This document shows positions 36,976-49,424 of a DNA stretch of 64,000 bases, one piece after another. Each line of letters begins with the position of its first letter. Positions within the stretch are counted from its first letter, which is position 1. Made by a program: the position numbers and the translations under genes. Source of the DNA: Geosiphon pyriformis (taxonomy: Eukaryota > Glomeromycota > Glomeromycetes > Archaeosporales > Geosiphonaceae); the NCBI GenBank assembly GCA_016748015.1, contig JAAOMT010000534.1, positions 14,654 to 78,653 on the forward strand, in the 5' to 3' direction. The notes under the pieces were generated by a model. It ran no database searches and was not told the DNA's origin. It saw only the letters and a list, made by a program, of their open reading frames with translations.

Positions 36976-38504
36976 AATAAAATTATTATATTTATTTAAA
37001 TTTTTTAACTAATTAACTACATACTATCTAAAAGTTTTAATTAATTTTTGACATCAATTAAATATTAATTGTAATTAAAAATGTAATAATTAACTAAATA
37101 AAAATTTTAATTGAAAAAATTGTATTATACAAATAAGCCAAAATAAATAAATAACATTAAGCAACATCTAAATAAATTATAAATAATAAGCATTTATTTG
37201 ATATAATTTAAGACAAAAAAATCATATCTCTAATACAATATTTAATACAACATACAAAAATTCTAATTACAAAACATATAAAATTTAATTGTAAAAATAT
37301 AACAATAATTATAAAAAAGAAAAATATGCATTATTAAGTCTAAAAATAACAATTTTTCTTTGATATTTCTTTTAAAGCTTATAAAATATAAACATAATTA
37401 TTTAGATAAAAATTAAAGTCTTAGATACAAATTTCAAAATAGTAATCATCTTTGATAACCAATTTAATTTATATAAAAAAATTAAGTTTTTATTATGTCA
37501 AGATGTATTCAATTTGCACTGTAATTATACTTGAATATTTATTTAATAAAGTGTAAATTATAATTTATTATTTTATATAATATTTTTTATTTGAAAACTA
37601 ATTAAATATATGCAACATATTTTTATTTATTTATTTTTCCATTGTGTCTTTTTCAGAGAAATTTAAATTATAACAATACCCTAAATGAATATTTTATTTT
37701 ATGAATTTTGTAAGAAATATTGAATAGGATAGATTTTGGTGTTAATATTATTATCAGTTGTACGATATAAATGTTCTGAAGTATAAAGAATTTTCTATCG
37801 ACTAAAATTATAATATTTTTAATTGTGTCATAAAAAATAATATATAAAATATTAAAATAATTGATAAAATTTTTAATTGTGTACAATCAATTTCAAAATT
37901 TTTAACCTGTCGAAAGGTTCATTATTTAAATTTACTAGAAAATAAGGTTTTATTTTTATTATGGATATACTTTGACAGAAAATTTAAGATTGTTAATTTT
38001 TCGCTTTGATACGAGGAACATGAGCGATAAAATAATTCAAATCTTTCAATTAAAGTATTAAGTTTAGGTCCAAAAATTTCAAACGCATAATCTTTTCAAA
38101 CCAAACTATTATTTGCATACGAAATTTAACTCAAAAAACCAAAAAATTATTTTATTATAGATTTCATTAATTTAAAATGGTTTAGGGATAACAAACATTT
38201 CGAAATTGCAAAATAATTTTTAATTTTTGTCAAATGTTTGATCTAAAATTTTCCGTTGCTAAACTGAATCGATACTTATTATTTTGCAGTCAATATTTTC
38301 TGTGTGAAGATTCGCTACAATTACGATATCAAAAAAAATTTTTAGCAAAAACATTTGTCGATCACTTATCCCTTTTTTTTAAAAAATTTTTACAAACACT
38401 AACATGTCTTTAGTTAAATTTCCTTGAGTTTTTTTTCATAGTTGATAAAAAGAAAATGCTTCTGAAATTGTCTTCTATCATAGTAATACTTATGATTGTC
38501 AAAA
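36976..38504. other. Intergenic, AT-rich; 5' flank of the lipase-like gene
   Basis: 36976-37600 is desert-like. From about 37640 the composition becomes more host-like, but I could read no convincing gene on either strand. The last few hundred bases presumably contain the promoter of the downstream gene; no motif stood out. Confidence 0.5.
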
Positions 38505-39987
38505 ATGATAAAATTTTTTATTCGAAATAAAGTTAGTTTTATATCGCAATTTGTCTTCTTTGGAAAATTTTTCACAAAATTTTTTATTTTGTTCCTTGTT
38601 TTATCATCCTTAGTTATCACTTTTTCATCGTTCATTAAAGCAATAAACAAAGGTGATTTGAGTGAAACACAAAATAAATTTAATTTAGATTATCAAACGC
38701 AATCTTATCAAAACTATTCAAATCTTCTATCTTTTAAAATAACCACGAAAAGAGATAAAAAAATTTTAATCAGTAGAGCCCAACAATCCAATGATAAAAA
38801 TAAAGCTTCACCCCCAAAGACCTTATTTTCTAATACCTATTTTTCATCTATACAATTTACTGTAATGGCTGAATATGCAAACAAGCCTTATTGTATTAAT
38901 CCTGCCCAACTAGCAATTAATCAACCTGGGATAATGGGTAATAAATTTGGAGATTGAAATATTACTTTTAGAATTTTGTTGCTCAAACCATTTGAGTTTT
39001 CTCTAGGGGATATCGAAGTTATATCAAAGGATAATTTCGAAATTATTGGTTTCTTTCGAGGCAAGTTATAGAAAGATGAATTAAGAAACAAGTTATCGAT
39101 AAAATTTTTCTTCAAATCATAACCTGATCTTGATTTCAGGTCCTCCAATTAGCAGAGAAAAAATGATGAAAACAAGATTTCAACTTTCAAGAATTGGTAT
39201 TTTCAAGTTGAAGCACGCAACTTGGGAGGTTGACTCATATTGGTGGAAATTTTTAACGTCTGAAATTTGTGAAAATTTTTTTTCGAAAATTGATGGCCTA
39301 ATAAAAAGTAAAAGAACCTCTTTACAACTTATTGATATCAATTTGACCGGTCATGGAGTAGGAGGAGGTCGGTCAAATTTTTGTTCAATTCAAATTTATA
39401 ATTCTAATACTAGGATTATTAATAACTTCTTTTTTAAATTTTAGTATATACTCAAATCTTAGGCCTCTTATTAAATGATCATCTAGCCACAACTTTATAT
39501 GATAAAAACTACAGAATACGCATTTATTCATTTGGATCACCAAGAGTTGGAAATTTTCAGTTTGCACAAAACGTTAATCGAAGATATTCGAATCTTGGAG
39601 TCTACCGGCTTACTTACTATGATGATTTTGCTCCACATTTTCCTCGAGTTTCAATACTTGGTACAAAATATGTACATGCAGAAACAGAGTTCTGGATTAA
39701 TCCAACAGATTGTGATTGTTTATTTGCTGAGGGGTATGAGATTTATAAATGTCCAGGATTTTTTTCTAAAGATCAAGACAAGTATGGAGAAAATTTGGTA
39801 AGATTTTCGATTCAGTATTTAATTGAGTATATAAATAAATCGCAGGGAAATTTTTATTTTGCAATCAAAACCAACTTTACAGAGGTGCAATCTTGGAACG
39901 AATGGTACAAGTGAAGAAGCACATTTCGGTCCTTACTTTGGAACAATTTTTGGATATTGTGGGGCTTTTGGCCCAAGTTCGTCTTAA
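38505..39987 (+). CDS. Class-3 lipase-like protein lacking the nucleophile serine, membrane-anchored or secreted
   Basis: Five exons: 38505-38937, 39007-39060, 39140-39367, 39445-39797 and 39883-39987, giving 390 residues; every phase joins. Intron 2 (39061-39139) starts GCAAGT, a GC-AG intron needed to keep FFRG-PPISREK in frame. Residues about 12-46 form a hydrophobic signal or anchor. Lipase_3 landmarks: MAEYANKPYCI, DNFEIIGFFRG, elbow LTGHGVGG, FGSPRVGNFQF, YYDDFAPHFP (acid) and KYVHAETEFW (His). In this family the elbow is normally GHSxGG; here Gly sits where the catalytic Ser belongs, so ordinary lipase chemistry is doubtful. The C-terminus (SEEAHFGPYFGTIFG) has extra cysteines suggesting extracellular folding. 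Likely roles: non-catalytic lipid binding or an altered enzyme. Confidence 0.85.
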
Positions 39988-42156
39988 AACAGAATTTGAG
40001 CGTAAAGTTTTGTTAAAAGAATATATATAAATGCATCTTTTGAAAGATTTAAATTATGCTACGTATGTGCAAATGTTTTTTTTTGGCGAAATTAATTTTG
40101 GACGATTAAAAAAGAATAGAATTTGGAAAAGTCATTCAAAATTTTAAAATCTAAATTTAAATCCAAATGTATGAAAAGACAAAAAACTTGTGCAAGATGT
40201 AATTAAAGACAAAATATAAAATAATTTTTCAAAATTAACTTTATTCTATTAAACTAGAAAAAAAAATTGGGTTGAATTTCAACCAATTTATTTTAATTAT
40301 TGAAATTTTTTAAGTAAAAAATGGATCAATAATTTTTAAGGAAATTATACATTGTTTTGAAATTAAACTGAATTGAAATTTTAATTGTGATATGACATAT
40401 TGGCAAGAAATAAAAACTTGTATGAAAAGTATTTTTGAGTAAATAATAAAATTAGATATTAGGATTTGATAAACACTTTTAAAAAAAATCCGAATTAAAA
40501 TAAATGAATTAATAAATTAGAATTGGATTTTTTTTTACATTTAATAAAAAAAATTATTCAGGAAATAAAAAGAACAAATAGGTAATTGACAATAATACAA
40601 GTTTTGATTAACCAATCATTTTAAATCTTCAAAATTGAAGTTTTTTTTTAAAATAAATTTATAATAATATTTTTTGTTTAAATAGTTGTAATTATAAAAT
40701 TGATATTTCATTTTAATTAAAAATAAATTTTTCAAATTTTTAACATGATACATTTATAAAATTTATAAATTAACAAAAGTAATTATTTAAAATTTAATTT
40801 CAGAAAGCTTTATATAAATAAAATATTAAAATATTAAAAATATTATATTTTGAATAATATTTTTGCATTTAATTTGAAAGAGAATTTATTATATATATAT
40901 GTATTTGTAATAATTATATAAATTTTGAAATTAAATTTTTTTCAAGTTATGTAATTTAAATATATTAAATAATAATAAATTTTTTTATTTTAATATTATA
41001 AATTAATTTTTTAAATGATATTTTTTCAATTAATATTAACATAAATGTTTTATAATAATATTTTATTTACTTTTAATAGGATTTAACAATAATTTATCAA
41101 AATAAGATTAATTTATATGTTTTGAATGCTTTTTTAAATTAATTACTATTATATTAAGATTAAATGTAAATTTTAATTTATATTGTTTTAAAATATTTTT
41201 TATTAAAGTATAAATTTTTTGTTGGCCCAATTTTGTAATAAATTTTTTATGTATTCAATAACATTTCTCAATTAATACATAAAATGAAAAAGCTTCATTA
41301 GAAAAATTTTCTAATCACATGTCAAAAAACAGTCAATATATCCAAAAAGAATTATTTTACATTAATTTTTTTACAGCTACACAAACTGTTACAATTGTTG
41401 TTCAAATAAAAATATTGAAAAAATCATACACAAAGTAACAGAAAACACTTTATTATTAAAAAAATACAAATGATCTCACAAAACCTGGTATAATTGAAAA
41501 AAAAATTATTTGAATAAGAAATAGAGATAACCTCAGAAAAATCAGACCTTACCTTCTAGCTTTTCTTTTCAACAAAATCAAACTTCAAAAGTCACAAAAA
41601 TTACAGCGTTGCATATTAATAAAGTCTCATACACTCAAAAATTTTCTTAAAAAGAAGGAAAGTAATAAAAATAGAAAACTATCCAGATGTCACACCATTA
41701 AGCCTCGAAATTCCCATTGACGTAAATCATAGACATAGATCATGTCCACTTTAACACCGTTTTCTAAACTCCAAAAGCCTTCACCCAGTCGACTTGCACT
41801 GGAAATTAAAAAATTTGTGAACCTCTCTTGGTTATGGGGAATTATAGTAGTTTCGCATACTGTGGTAAAGTGAAAAAATATAAATACGGAACATTATGAA
41901 AGTGAATAAAAGTTCAAAGGTATATATTTTTTGTCAGGTTTAAGAAAAGAGTATCCAATTCATGATTGCCAGTCAAGGGGTGGAAATTCTCGTAAAATTA
42001 TGGGCACCCGAAAAATATATAAACCAATTCAAGATGGGTTTTTGATTTGGAAATTTTATCATGTTTTTTAACTTTGAAAACATGGCGTCTATCTATTATT
42101 TCTTTTTGATTTTGCGATCTAAATAAAAAGTCCAATTTCCTAATCACCTAATTCAA
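39988..42156. other. Intergenic between convergent lipase-like and F-box genes
   Basis: A/T-rich but with more C and G than the deserts. No gene, transposon or RNA could be recognised on either strand. It contains the 3' ends of both flanking convergent genes. Confidence 0.5.
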
Positions 42157-43550
42157 TTATTGATACATCTCAGCCCAACTTATCAACCTTGTACTGATAT
42201 ATCCCCCATCCCCTTCCTTTATCGAGACCACCACCTTCTTCAAAGATACCATGTTGTTTTTAATCCACAAAGGCTTTACCATCTCCTCCGATATATTTTC
42301 ACAGTTCAAAAATTCCAAAACCTGCAAATTCTCACATTCAGCTATCGCATGAAACGGTTCGCAACCACGAAAATTACAATGTACAAAAACGAGTTTCCTG
42401 AGAGATTTGCGTTGGGATTGAATCGCCGATAGCACCACTTCAAAGTGTCGAGAGTAATCTTGAAATTGAAGTGATGAGATTGATGATAGAGTGCTAAGGA
42501 GTGTGTCGAGATTTGTGAAACCAAGCTGAGAGAATTGGGGATCAATTCGAGTTTTGTGCGAGGATTCCCGAAGTGAAAGTTGAGACTGAATAAATATAAT
42601 TGGTAATATATTCAGTTGAATTTAAAAAGGTGAAAAATTAAATTTATGTAAAAATGTAAAGATTTTTCAAAATAATTTAAATGAATACAAAATTGATAAT
42701 TTATTATTTGTCTACTCGCCACATTATTCATTCCATGCGGAAGTCGGGGGAACAAATGACCATCACTACTTCGCTCCGAATCTATCTCTAATTGCATTAC
42801 ATTGTTGACCCATCTGGATTCACAGGCATCTACAAATACCCCAAAATACCTCGTCCGAAAAAAATCTCCAGCATGAGAAAAATTCAACCAAGTAATTTTG
42901 CCACCACTTTTTTCGAAAAGACGCAATAGTATTCGAATCAAGACCGAAATTTTATCTTCACAAAAAGATTCCCTCTTTGTTCCAGTAGCAAAATTTTGAT
43001 AATAATTCCCGACTGCTTGTACGAATCTTCCATAATCTAATTGTTTTATATATTGAGGATAATTGAAACATGGGTTGTTGTTTGGAGGTGGTAAGCATAT
43101 CTTTCTGGATTCTAAATATTTACGTTCTGACTCATTTAAGTTTAGAAGGGACAGATAAAGACGAATTAATTTACTCCGGTCGTAAATGAGTTCAGAATTT
43201 CGATATGATCCGTTCCTGTAATGTCTAAATTGGCGATATAGTATTGGAATTACGCATGAGCACCATCTTTTATCAACCAAAAGGCAGTTGAAGAGATTTA
43301 AGTATGCCATCAGATTATAGATATCGTATTGATCCTTTTGTTCGGTGATGTTTTCCAAAATTAATTCCAATACATCTGATATTAAAATTGGTCGACTTAT
43401 TGTTGAGATAACTTCTGATTTTTGTAATTCAGTTGATTGAATTCGAGGAATCTGTGTTGAAGATGAAATTGCCACTTTGGGTTTCGTTTTTGAAATTGAA
43501 TTTCTTCTGGAAAATGAAGGAATTATGTTCTCATGAAAAATGTTTACCAT
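42157..43550 (-). CDS. F-box protein with leucine-rich-repeat-like C-terminus
   Basis: Two exons, 43550-42720 and 42585-42157, giving 419 residues. The intron 42719-42586 best reads as GC-AG (GCGAGT...TTCAG), giving MNNV-SQLSLRES in frame; a GT at 42722 (GTGGCG) would also keep frame one codon shorter. Residues about 55-105 (ILISDVLELILENI...FNCLLVDKRWCSCVIPILY) fit an F-box: the leucine-rich first helix and the W of RxW. The C-terminus (SLRKLVFVHCNFRGCEPF, ECENLQVLEFLNCENISE) is LRR-like. F-box proteins deliver substrates to SCF ubiquitin ligases through Skp1; this type is strongly expanded in some fungi. The substrate is unknown. Confidence 0.85.
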
Positions 43551-45608
43551 CGGAAAACGAATTTACACGAACCTCATAGAAAAACACTTGACGATTTTAC
43601 GAAAACTTTCTCCAAACATTTTTTAATCTAATTTATTTTTTACAAATTTACAAAATGATAGAGTATTGAAGGATATTTCTCTAAGCTAAAGAAACATACT
43701 TTAGTTTGAAATAAATGTAAGGGTATTAATTTTAAAATCCTAAACCTCTGCACTTGTTATCCTTCAAGGCAAACATAGTGACTTTGTGATACCAATGTGT
43801 TTTCTATGTCTAGTTTTAATTAATCGCAGCGTTTCCAAATTGAGGATATGGCGTATTATAGTATCACAAATATAATTTATTCAAATATAACTATTTCAAA
43901 TTATTGATATTTGATAACAGATAATAGATAACAGATAACCATATATTACTAGTTACAAAATTATAATTGTTCAACATGATAACTGGGTTTTTAACTTAAA
44001 AAAGAAATAGATCCACAAACGGACAATGATTGTGTATGCAAAAAAAAATTTTAATCTACAATTTATATTACTCTCTCTTCAAAATGTCATATCTAAATGT
44101 ATGAGTTTGCCTTGGAACCAGAGATCCTTATTTATCTTACTAGATATATTTTTTTTTAGTTAATATTGCCTAGAATTAGTTTGAAAATAATGATAATGAC
44201 GTTTTTTCCAAGTACAAAAGTTATTCATTAAAAATAATACATTAATGAAAAAAAATTTCAAAAATGCATGATGTTTGAATATCAAAATACCCACCTTTAC
44301 AACGGGTTACGTATGAACTGAAACGCTTTGAATGTTGTGCAAAACTTTATTTTGAGTTTCTAATTTATTTCAATTGGTTGAATTGCAAAAAACTTTATAG
44401 AAAAAATGATAGTTAATCGGTGACAGAAACAGAAACAGAAAAATAGTGATTTTTTTTAACAAGGCCTTAGAAATTCCAGAATTAACTCAAATTTTGCGTC
44501 ACGTTTTTGTGAATCATTAAGACTCTTGAAAAAATATAAACATTTTTTCAAAAAAAATTTCTATCATTAAATATACTGAATATTCACGAATTCAATCTCT
44601 AGTATCAATATATGACTGAACTTTTTAATACAGAATCTTATTTAATATAAAAATTTTTGAGATGAAAGATTACATCTTCTTTTTTGTAAAGCTGAGAATA
44701 ATTTTTTGACTTTTCAATTATTTTAATTTCATTCATGATGTTTAATCAAAATTAAATAAGGTGATTTAAAAAACCCCATTTTACAACCATTTTTATTTTT
44801 TTTAAAATCTAGAACTTGAAATTTAGAGAAAATAATCTTTGCCATTGAATATAGCTCAAATGGTTTACTTTCTCTTTAATTAATAGTAAAAGATTAAAAA
44901 TCTTTATCAAAAAAGCATTATATGCAATTTTTTTCATATTTAAAAATCTTTAAACATATTTGAAACCATTATTACATAATTGAACACTTTAAATTAATTT
45001 TTAAATTTTTAGATTGATAATTGATAATATTTTTCTAATAAAACATCTGAATATTTGAAATTTGACCTTTAAAATTAGATTTTATAAAATACAGTATTAA
45101 ATTAAATGTAGTTCACAAAAATTAGTATTATGTATTTCGAATGTGCACATACAAAATATTGTATAACTATTTGTATTTTGTGCACATGTGAGTGAGATAG
45201 TTAATATAATTCAATATATAGGGTGTAATATTTAATTTGAAAATGAACATAACGGATTATTCTGTATTTAATGAGAATTTATGATAAGAAATGCGGAATT
45301 CACCCAAGAATATATTTGGAAAAACTATTTACATTTTTAACTTTTTACAACTTATTTTTCTTATCTTTAGGTTATAACAACTATTTAAAAAATTTTGACC
45401 AGTGAATGGCGAAAAAAATATTGTTACTTTCCTAGATTTAATTCAAACTTTTATTTCTCATATTGATTTTTAATTCTTCAAGGAAAAGTAAGATGTGTAA
45501 GGATCTCTTAAACATTTGGTGTTATGGATGATAACGCTTTTTCAAACAAAATTGTTTTTTAAAGCAAGATGAAATTTAAAAAAGTTTATCCAAATTTCTG
45601 TCATCATA
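43551..45608. other. Intergenic, between F-box and exonuclease genes
   Basis: Moderate A/T composition with a small tandem GATAACAGATAATAGATAACAGATAAC run near 43913-43938. No convincing coding region was found on either strand. The F-box promoter should lie just above 43550; no clear element seen. Confidence 0.45.
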
Positions 45609-47187
45609 TCAATCCTCCAGAGGAAATGTCACAGACTTTTCTGTAGAGGGAATAGGTGTGGCACAAATCGGCATTGGAGATTGTGGTGCCTTTAATTCCT
45701 GCAATATTGCCAATTTTCTTCTATTATTATTTTGGAGAAGCTGCATTCGCTGCTTGAAACTAGCAAGGAACGTTTCTTCCCATTCTCTTCTATGCATACG
45801 ATAGAGTTCCAAAGCGGCTTGAGCATCTTGCACCGAATCATGAGAACCGACTTGAATTTTTTTTTTCAATATAGTCTCAGCAAGAGATTTCAAAGATGGT
45901 GTTGCTCCCTTTGGAAGATTGACATTAAACTTTTGAAAGAGTGTCGTATCACGTCGCAAAATGGCAGGATGATAGTATTTGAGAACCTACAAAGAACCCC
46001 ACATCAGTAAGTAGTTGAATTAAATGGAAAGGATTCTTTCCCTGGGACAATTCTTTATAGCTTTATCCCAACCTGAAAATCGTTTTCTAAACTGTGGCCA
46101 ACAACTATCTTGTCTTGGAAAAGATTCAGGACTTGGTGTCGTACCTGATCAAAATTTTCAGCTGTGTGCAAGCAAAATGAAAAGATTAGAAGATGATCAC
46201 TGATAACTGAAAAAACAAAGATTAATGTACCTGTTTCCAGCAATTCTTCTGTGACCCCACTATATTCAGTTCGATAATCGGTGACTGTATACTTGGGTTT
46301 CACGAACTTGTCCATAACCATATTACCATCAAAATCGACAATACTTATACGGGCTAATTCTGATCTTATTCCATTTCTCCCGACACCAACCATTTCACAG
46401 TCTAACGCCAGGTAATTGCTTGGGATACTTGAAGAAAATATTGCAGTTACAAATATTAAACATTATTTGGTGAGAAATTTAACCTCACAACCGATAACTT
46501 ACCGCTCTACTCTCGTCCAGAGATCCTGGAAATTTTGCTCTAATTTAAATTGAGATGTAAAAGCGGCAATTTGGCCTTCTAAATACTTGAAACATCATGA
46601 ACTCAAAAAATTAAGAAATCAAATTTGCCCAAAAAAATTTCTTAAATCTCAGAAAAAAGGTAGCGAACCTTAATTTGCTTTCTAGCTGTTTTAATCTTTG
46701 AATCGGATTTCTTGACAGACTGCGGCACTAGAAAAGCCTTTTGTTTGGCGGTCGAAGGAATTTTTACTTTTTTGGGCTCAAAAGTATGAGGTTTTATGCT
46801 TGGCCGAAATATAGAATATTTTATATTTATCCCTTTTTCGATAGCATTCTGAGATTTATGTTTAGACGTTGATGAAATTGAGCCTAAATTTGTAGCTTTG
46901 GAAATTGTATCTCTGGTTTTAAAAATATTTGGCATAATTTTCGGTGGTGGCTGTTTAGAAGTATTCGATATCTTTGCGGTGTTGATCGCAACTTGTACGA
47001 TTTTCTTGAGTGAAGGCCGAATAATTTTTGGACTGGCCGTTTTGATAGTGGTAACTTGTGCAAGGTTCTCATTTCTATACAGTTTGGCAGGTTGATTTGT
47101 GGAATTTATGTTAAGCTCCAAGTTGTTTCTTTTTCTTGTGATTTCCACAACAGCCTTGGCGATTTGATTTTTCTTGGGTTTATTCAT
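45609..47187 (-). CDS. REX4: REX4-type 3'-5' RNA exonuclease (DEDDh)
   Basis: Five exons: 47187-46669, 46585-46503, 46418-46231, 46161-46073 and 45986-45609, giving 418 residues with phases that all join. The first 175 residues are basic and low-complexity, as in nuclear or nucleolar REX4 proteins. The catalytic domain follows: ExoI YLALDCEMVGVG, TDYRTEYSGVT, ExoII VVGHSLENDF, ExoIII GSHDSVQDAQAALELY. All four acidic residues and the His of DEDDh enzymes are present. Yeast REX4 acts in pre-rRNA processing; that role is inferred by family. The first donor (GTTCGC) and fourth (GTTGGG) are weak, so those boundaries are less certain. The paralogue lies downstream in chromosome order on the same strand (47785-49263). 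Confidence 0.85.
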
Positions 47188-47247
47188 GATGGAACTAGTT
47201 TTTTAAGAGTTTAAAATGTTTGATTAAGTCCAATTCCCCTGAAGTAA

Positions 47248-47391
47248 TTATAGGATTTTCACCAATGTAAAGTCTTTTTGAGATACAATCAAGGACATGA
47301 CAACAAGGCCATTTTCCTTTGCTGGAACATAGGAAATTTTCCAATTAAAAAGATCAGCATACGGTGATATTTGATCTAGCCGACTCTTCAT
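47248..47391 (-). CDS. Possible small ORF or exon upstream of REX4
   Basis: A 47-codon frame from ATG at 47391: MKSRLDQISPYADLFN, then WKISYVPAKENGLVVMSLI, ending at TAA. Composition is coding-like (balanced codons, few A/T runs), and it sits between the two exonuclease genes. It ends next to a GTGAAA/TTCAG pair that could be a small intron but does not extend the frame. No family recognised. Confidence 0.25.
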   Translation of the reverse strand: MKSRLDQISPYADLFNWKISYVPAKENGLVVMSLIVSQKDFTLVKIL

Positions 47392-47784
47392 GGTGAAACG
47401 TTGTACGAATCGAAAATTTCTGGCCTTAGTGACTCATTGTGAGAGGGTCTATTTGCTTAGCCCAAAAAACCATAAAACCTAGTTCTCTGGATATTGTTTC
47501 ATTTGATACGAATCTTAACCGGGTTCTTTTTATTATCAATTATGAAAGTTTTTGATTGCATCAAATATTAATATTGCACCTACAAATTATAGTGATCTAT
47601 TCAAAGCAAGATTACATTTCTGAAAGGCTAGTAAACAAACCAACTATATTCTTATTATTCAATACTCTTTCGCAATTGCATTATTATCCTTTCCGTTTGC
47701 CATTAAATTCTTTGAGCCAACAAAGAAATAAATTTCAATAACAAAATTACCCCTTTTTTACTTGATGGATTGGTAATTATTGAA

Positions 47785-49263
47785 TCAAGGATTGGCTTCG
47801 TTAATGGGTGATTTTACCGACAAGAGACTGGGATTTACCGTCTTCGGTTCAATTTGGTCAGAATTTGCTTCGATTATTGCCGGTTCGGCTGCTTCCTGCG
47901 GAAAGTAGGTTGAACCTGCTGCTATGGTATTCGTTTCTGATTCTTTAGACTAAGCATTGATCAAATTTGTGCTTAGTTTCTGTCGCTTCACCTTTGTATT
48001 AATGAACTTTCTTCTTTAAGCTTACCAGCTCTGCTGATTCTCGAGTCACGACGGAATTTGCAGTCAATTGTGACGCTTCTGATTGTTGTACGTTGGTGTC
48101 ACCGGCCAAAGCCGTTGCATCTTTAGTTTCTTCCTTAGAATCTGCGGCCAATTGGGCCGCTTCAGTTATTATCCCCTTCTGATGTTCTTTCGATCCTTGA
48201 TACCCCTCCAAAAATTTTGCTTTAATTGATTCGATTTTTAATAATGTGACTCCTACTTTTTTTATAATATGATTTAATACGTCCTCTTCCCATTCCTTTT
48301 GATGTTTTTTATAGATTTCCAAAGAAGTCATTGCATTTTCCAATGAATCATTATGTTTTACTTGAATATTTTTTCCAAAGAATATTTTCGCTAAATCTTT
48401 AAGCGACTGATGTGATTTTTCGGGATTTAAGGACTTGAATTTTTGGTATTTCTCAATATCACGTAATTGATATTCAGGTCGGCACCAACCTAGGACCTTG
48501 TTAAAAAATTAGGAGCCCAATTTATGGATATTAATATATAGTTGATCGAATTGAACAATTGAGATTGAGCTTACTCCAAGTCCAAAGTTCACATTGTGTC
48601 CAACTATTATTTTTCCGTGTAAAAGTTTTGCAGCTTCAATTTTCACAGAAGCTTCTTCTTCGACTAAGGATGGGAAGTAAAAAAAAACACTTAATATTAG
48701 CAAAGAAAATCAATACAATTTAATCAAATAATCTACCATTTTCAAGCTTTTCGGGTGTGATCCCAGTAGATGTAGTTTTAAAGTGGCGAATAGAAGTCTC
48801 GAAGTATTTATCAATTAAGACATTTCCGTGAAAATCCACAATACTGAGACGAGCGAGTTTCTTTTGCTTTCCGTCCTTTTTTATATCCACATTTTCACAG
48901 TCCAAAGCGACAATATTTTTTGGGGGGCTAGATGTAAAGGGACAACAAAAGTGAATTTGATAATAACATTAAATCGCTAAAAACAGTTATGCTTAAGCCA
49001 CTAATCCCAATACTGACGGGATTATGTTATCCGTCCTTGTACTTTCGAAAAAGGCAAGTTCTCCAACTAAAGAAGCCTGTCAATCCAAAACAATTATAAA
49101 ATATCAAAGCTTTAAAATTATTCAGGTTATTTCTGTAAAAGTGAAGAACTATATTTATTTGACTATGCTCACGCTTTTGTTCGTTGAATCAATGGAACTT
49201 TTTAAATTCGTTTCAAATTTTTTTTGGGTGACTGGCTTACGGGATTTTAGCCAATATCTCCAT
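47785..49263 (-). CDS. REX4-like paralogue with degenerate active site (probable pseudoenzyme)
   Basis: Exons 49263-49241 (tentative), 48927-48737, 48663-48575, 48496-48026 and 47949-47785 give 312 residues; all phases join. The domain matches the neighbour in order: NIVALDCENV (DxE kept), ARLSIVDFHGNVLIDKYF, STGITPEKLE, IIVGHNVNFGLGVL, VKHNDSLENAMTSLEIY. Aligned with the neighbour, the ExoII Asp is Gly, the ExoIII His is Asn and the last Asp is Asn, so three of five catalytic residues are gone. The frame and splice sites remain clean, so it appears expressed as protein rather than decayed. The last 110 residues form an Ala/Glu/Ser-rich acidic tail absent from the neighbour. The 23-base first exon and its 313-base intron are the weakest part. 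Confidence 0.75.
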
Positions 49264-49424
49264 TTTGAGCCTGCTTAAAATTAGAAGTTAGTTTAATAAA
49301 AAACAAGAATTTTTGACGTCTGAATAGCGCAAATATTTTCGTAACTATCTAAATCACCTTTCGAGGATTTTTTTTTTTTTGGTGTGGTATTTTCTGAAGT
49401 TTTTATATTTTCTTCCTTTTTAGG

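Noticed and set aside
42342-42545. Minus-strand frame in 42342-42545 as an alternative F-box gene exon
   Set aside because: Reads the same exon in a different frame and lacks the LRR-like character of the chosen frame.
46884-47095. Frames in 46884-47095 on both strands other than the REX4 N-terminus
   Set aside because: They overlap the first REX4 exon in other frames and have no motif; the REX4 frame joins in phase with the catalytic exons.
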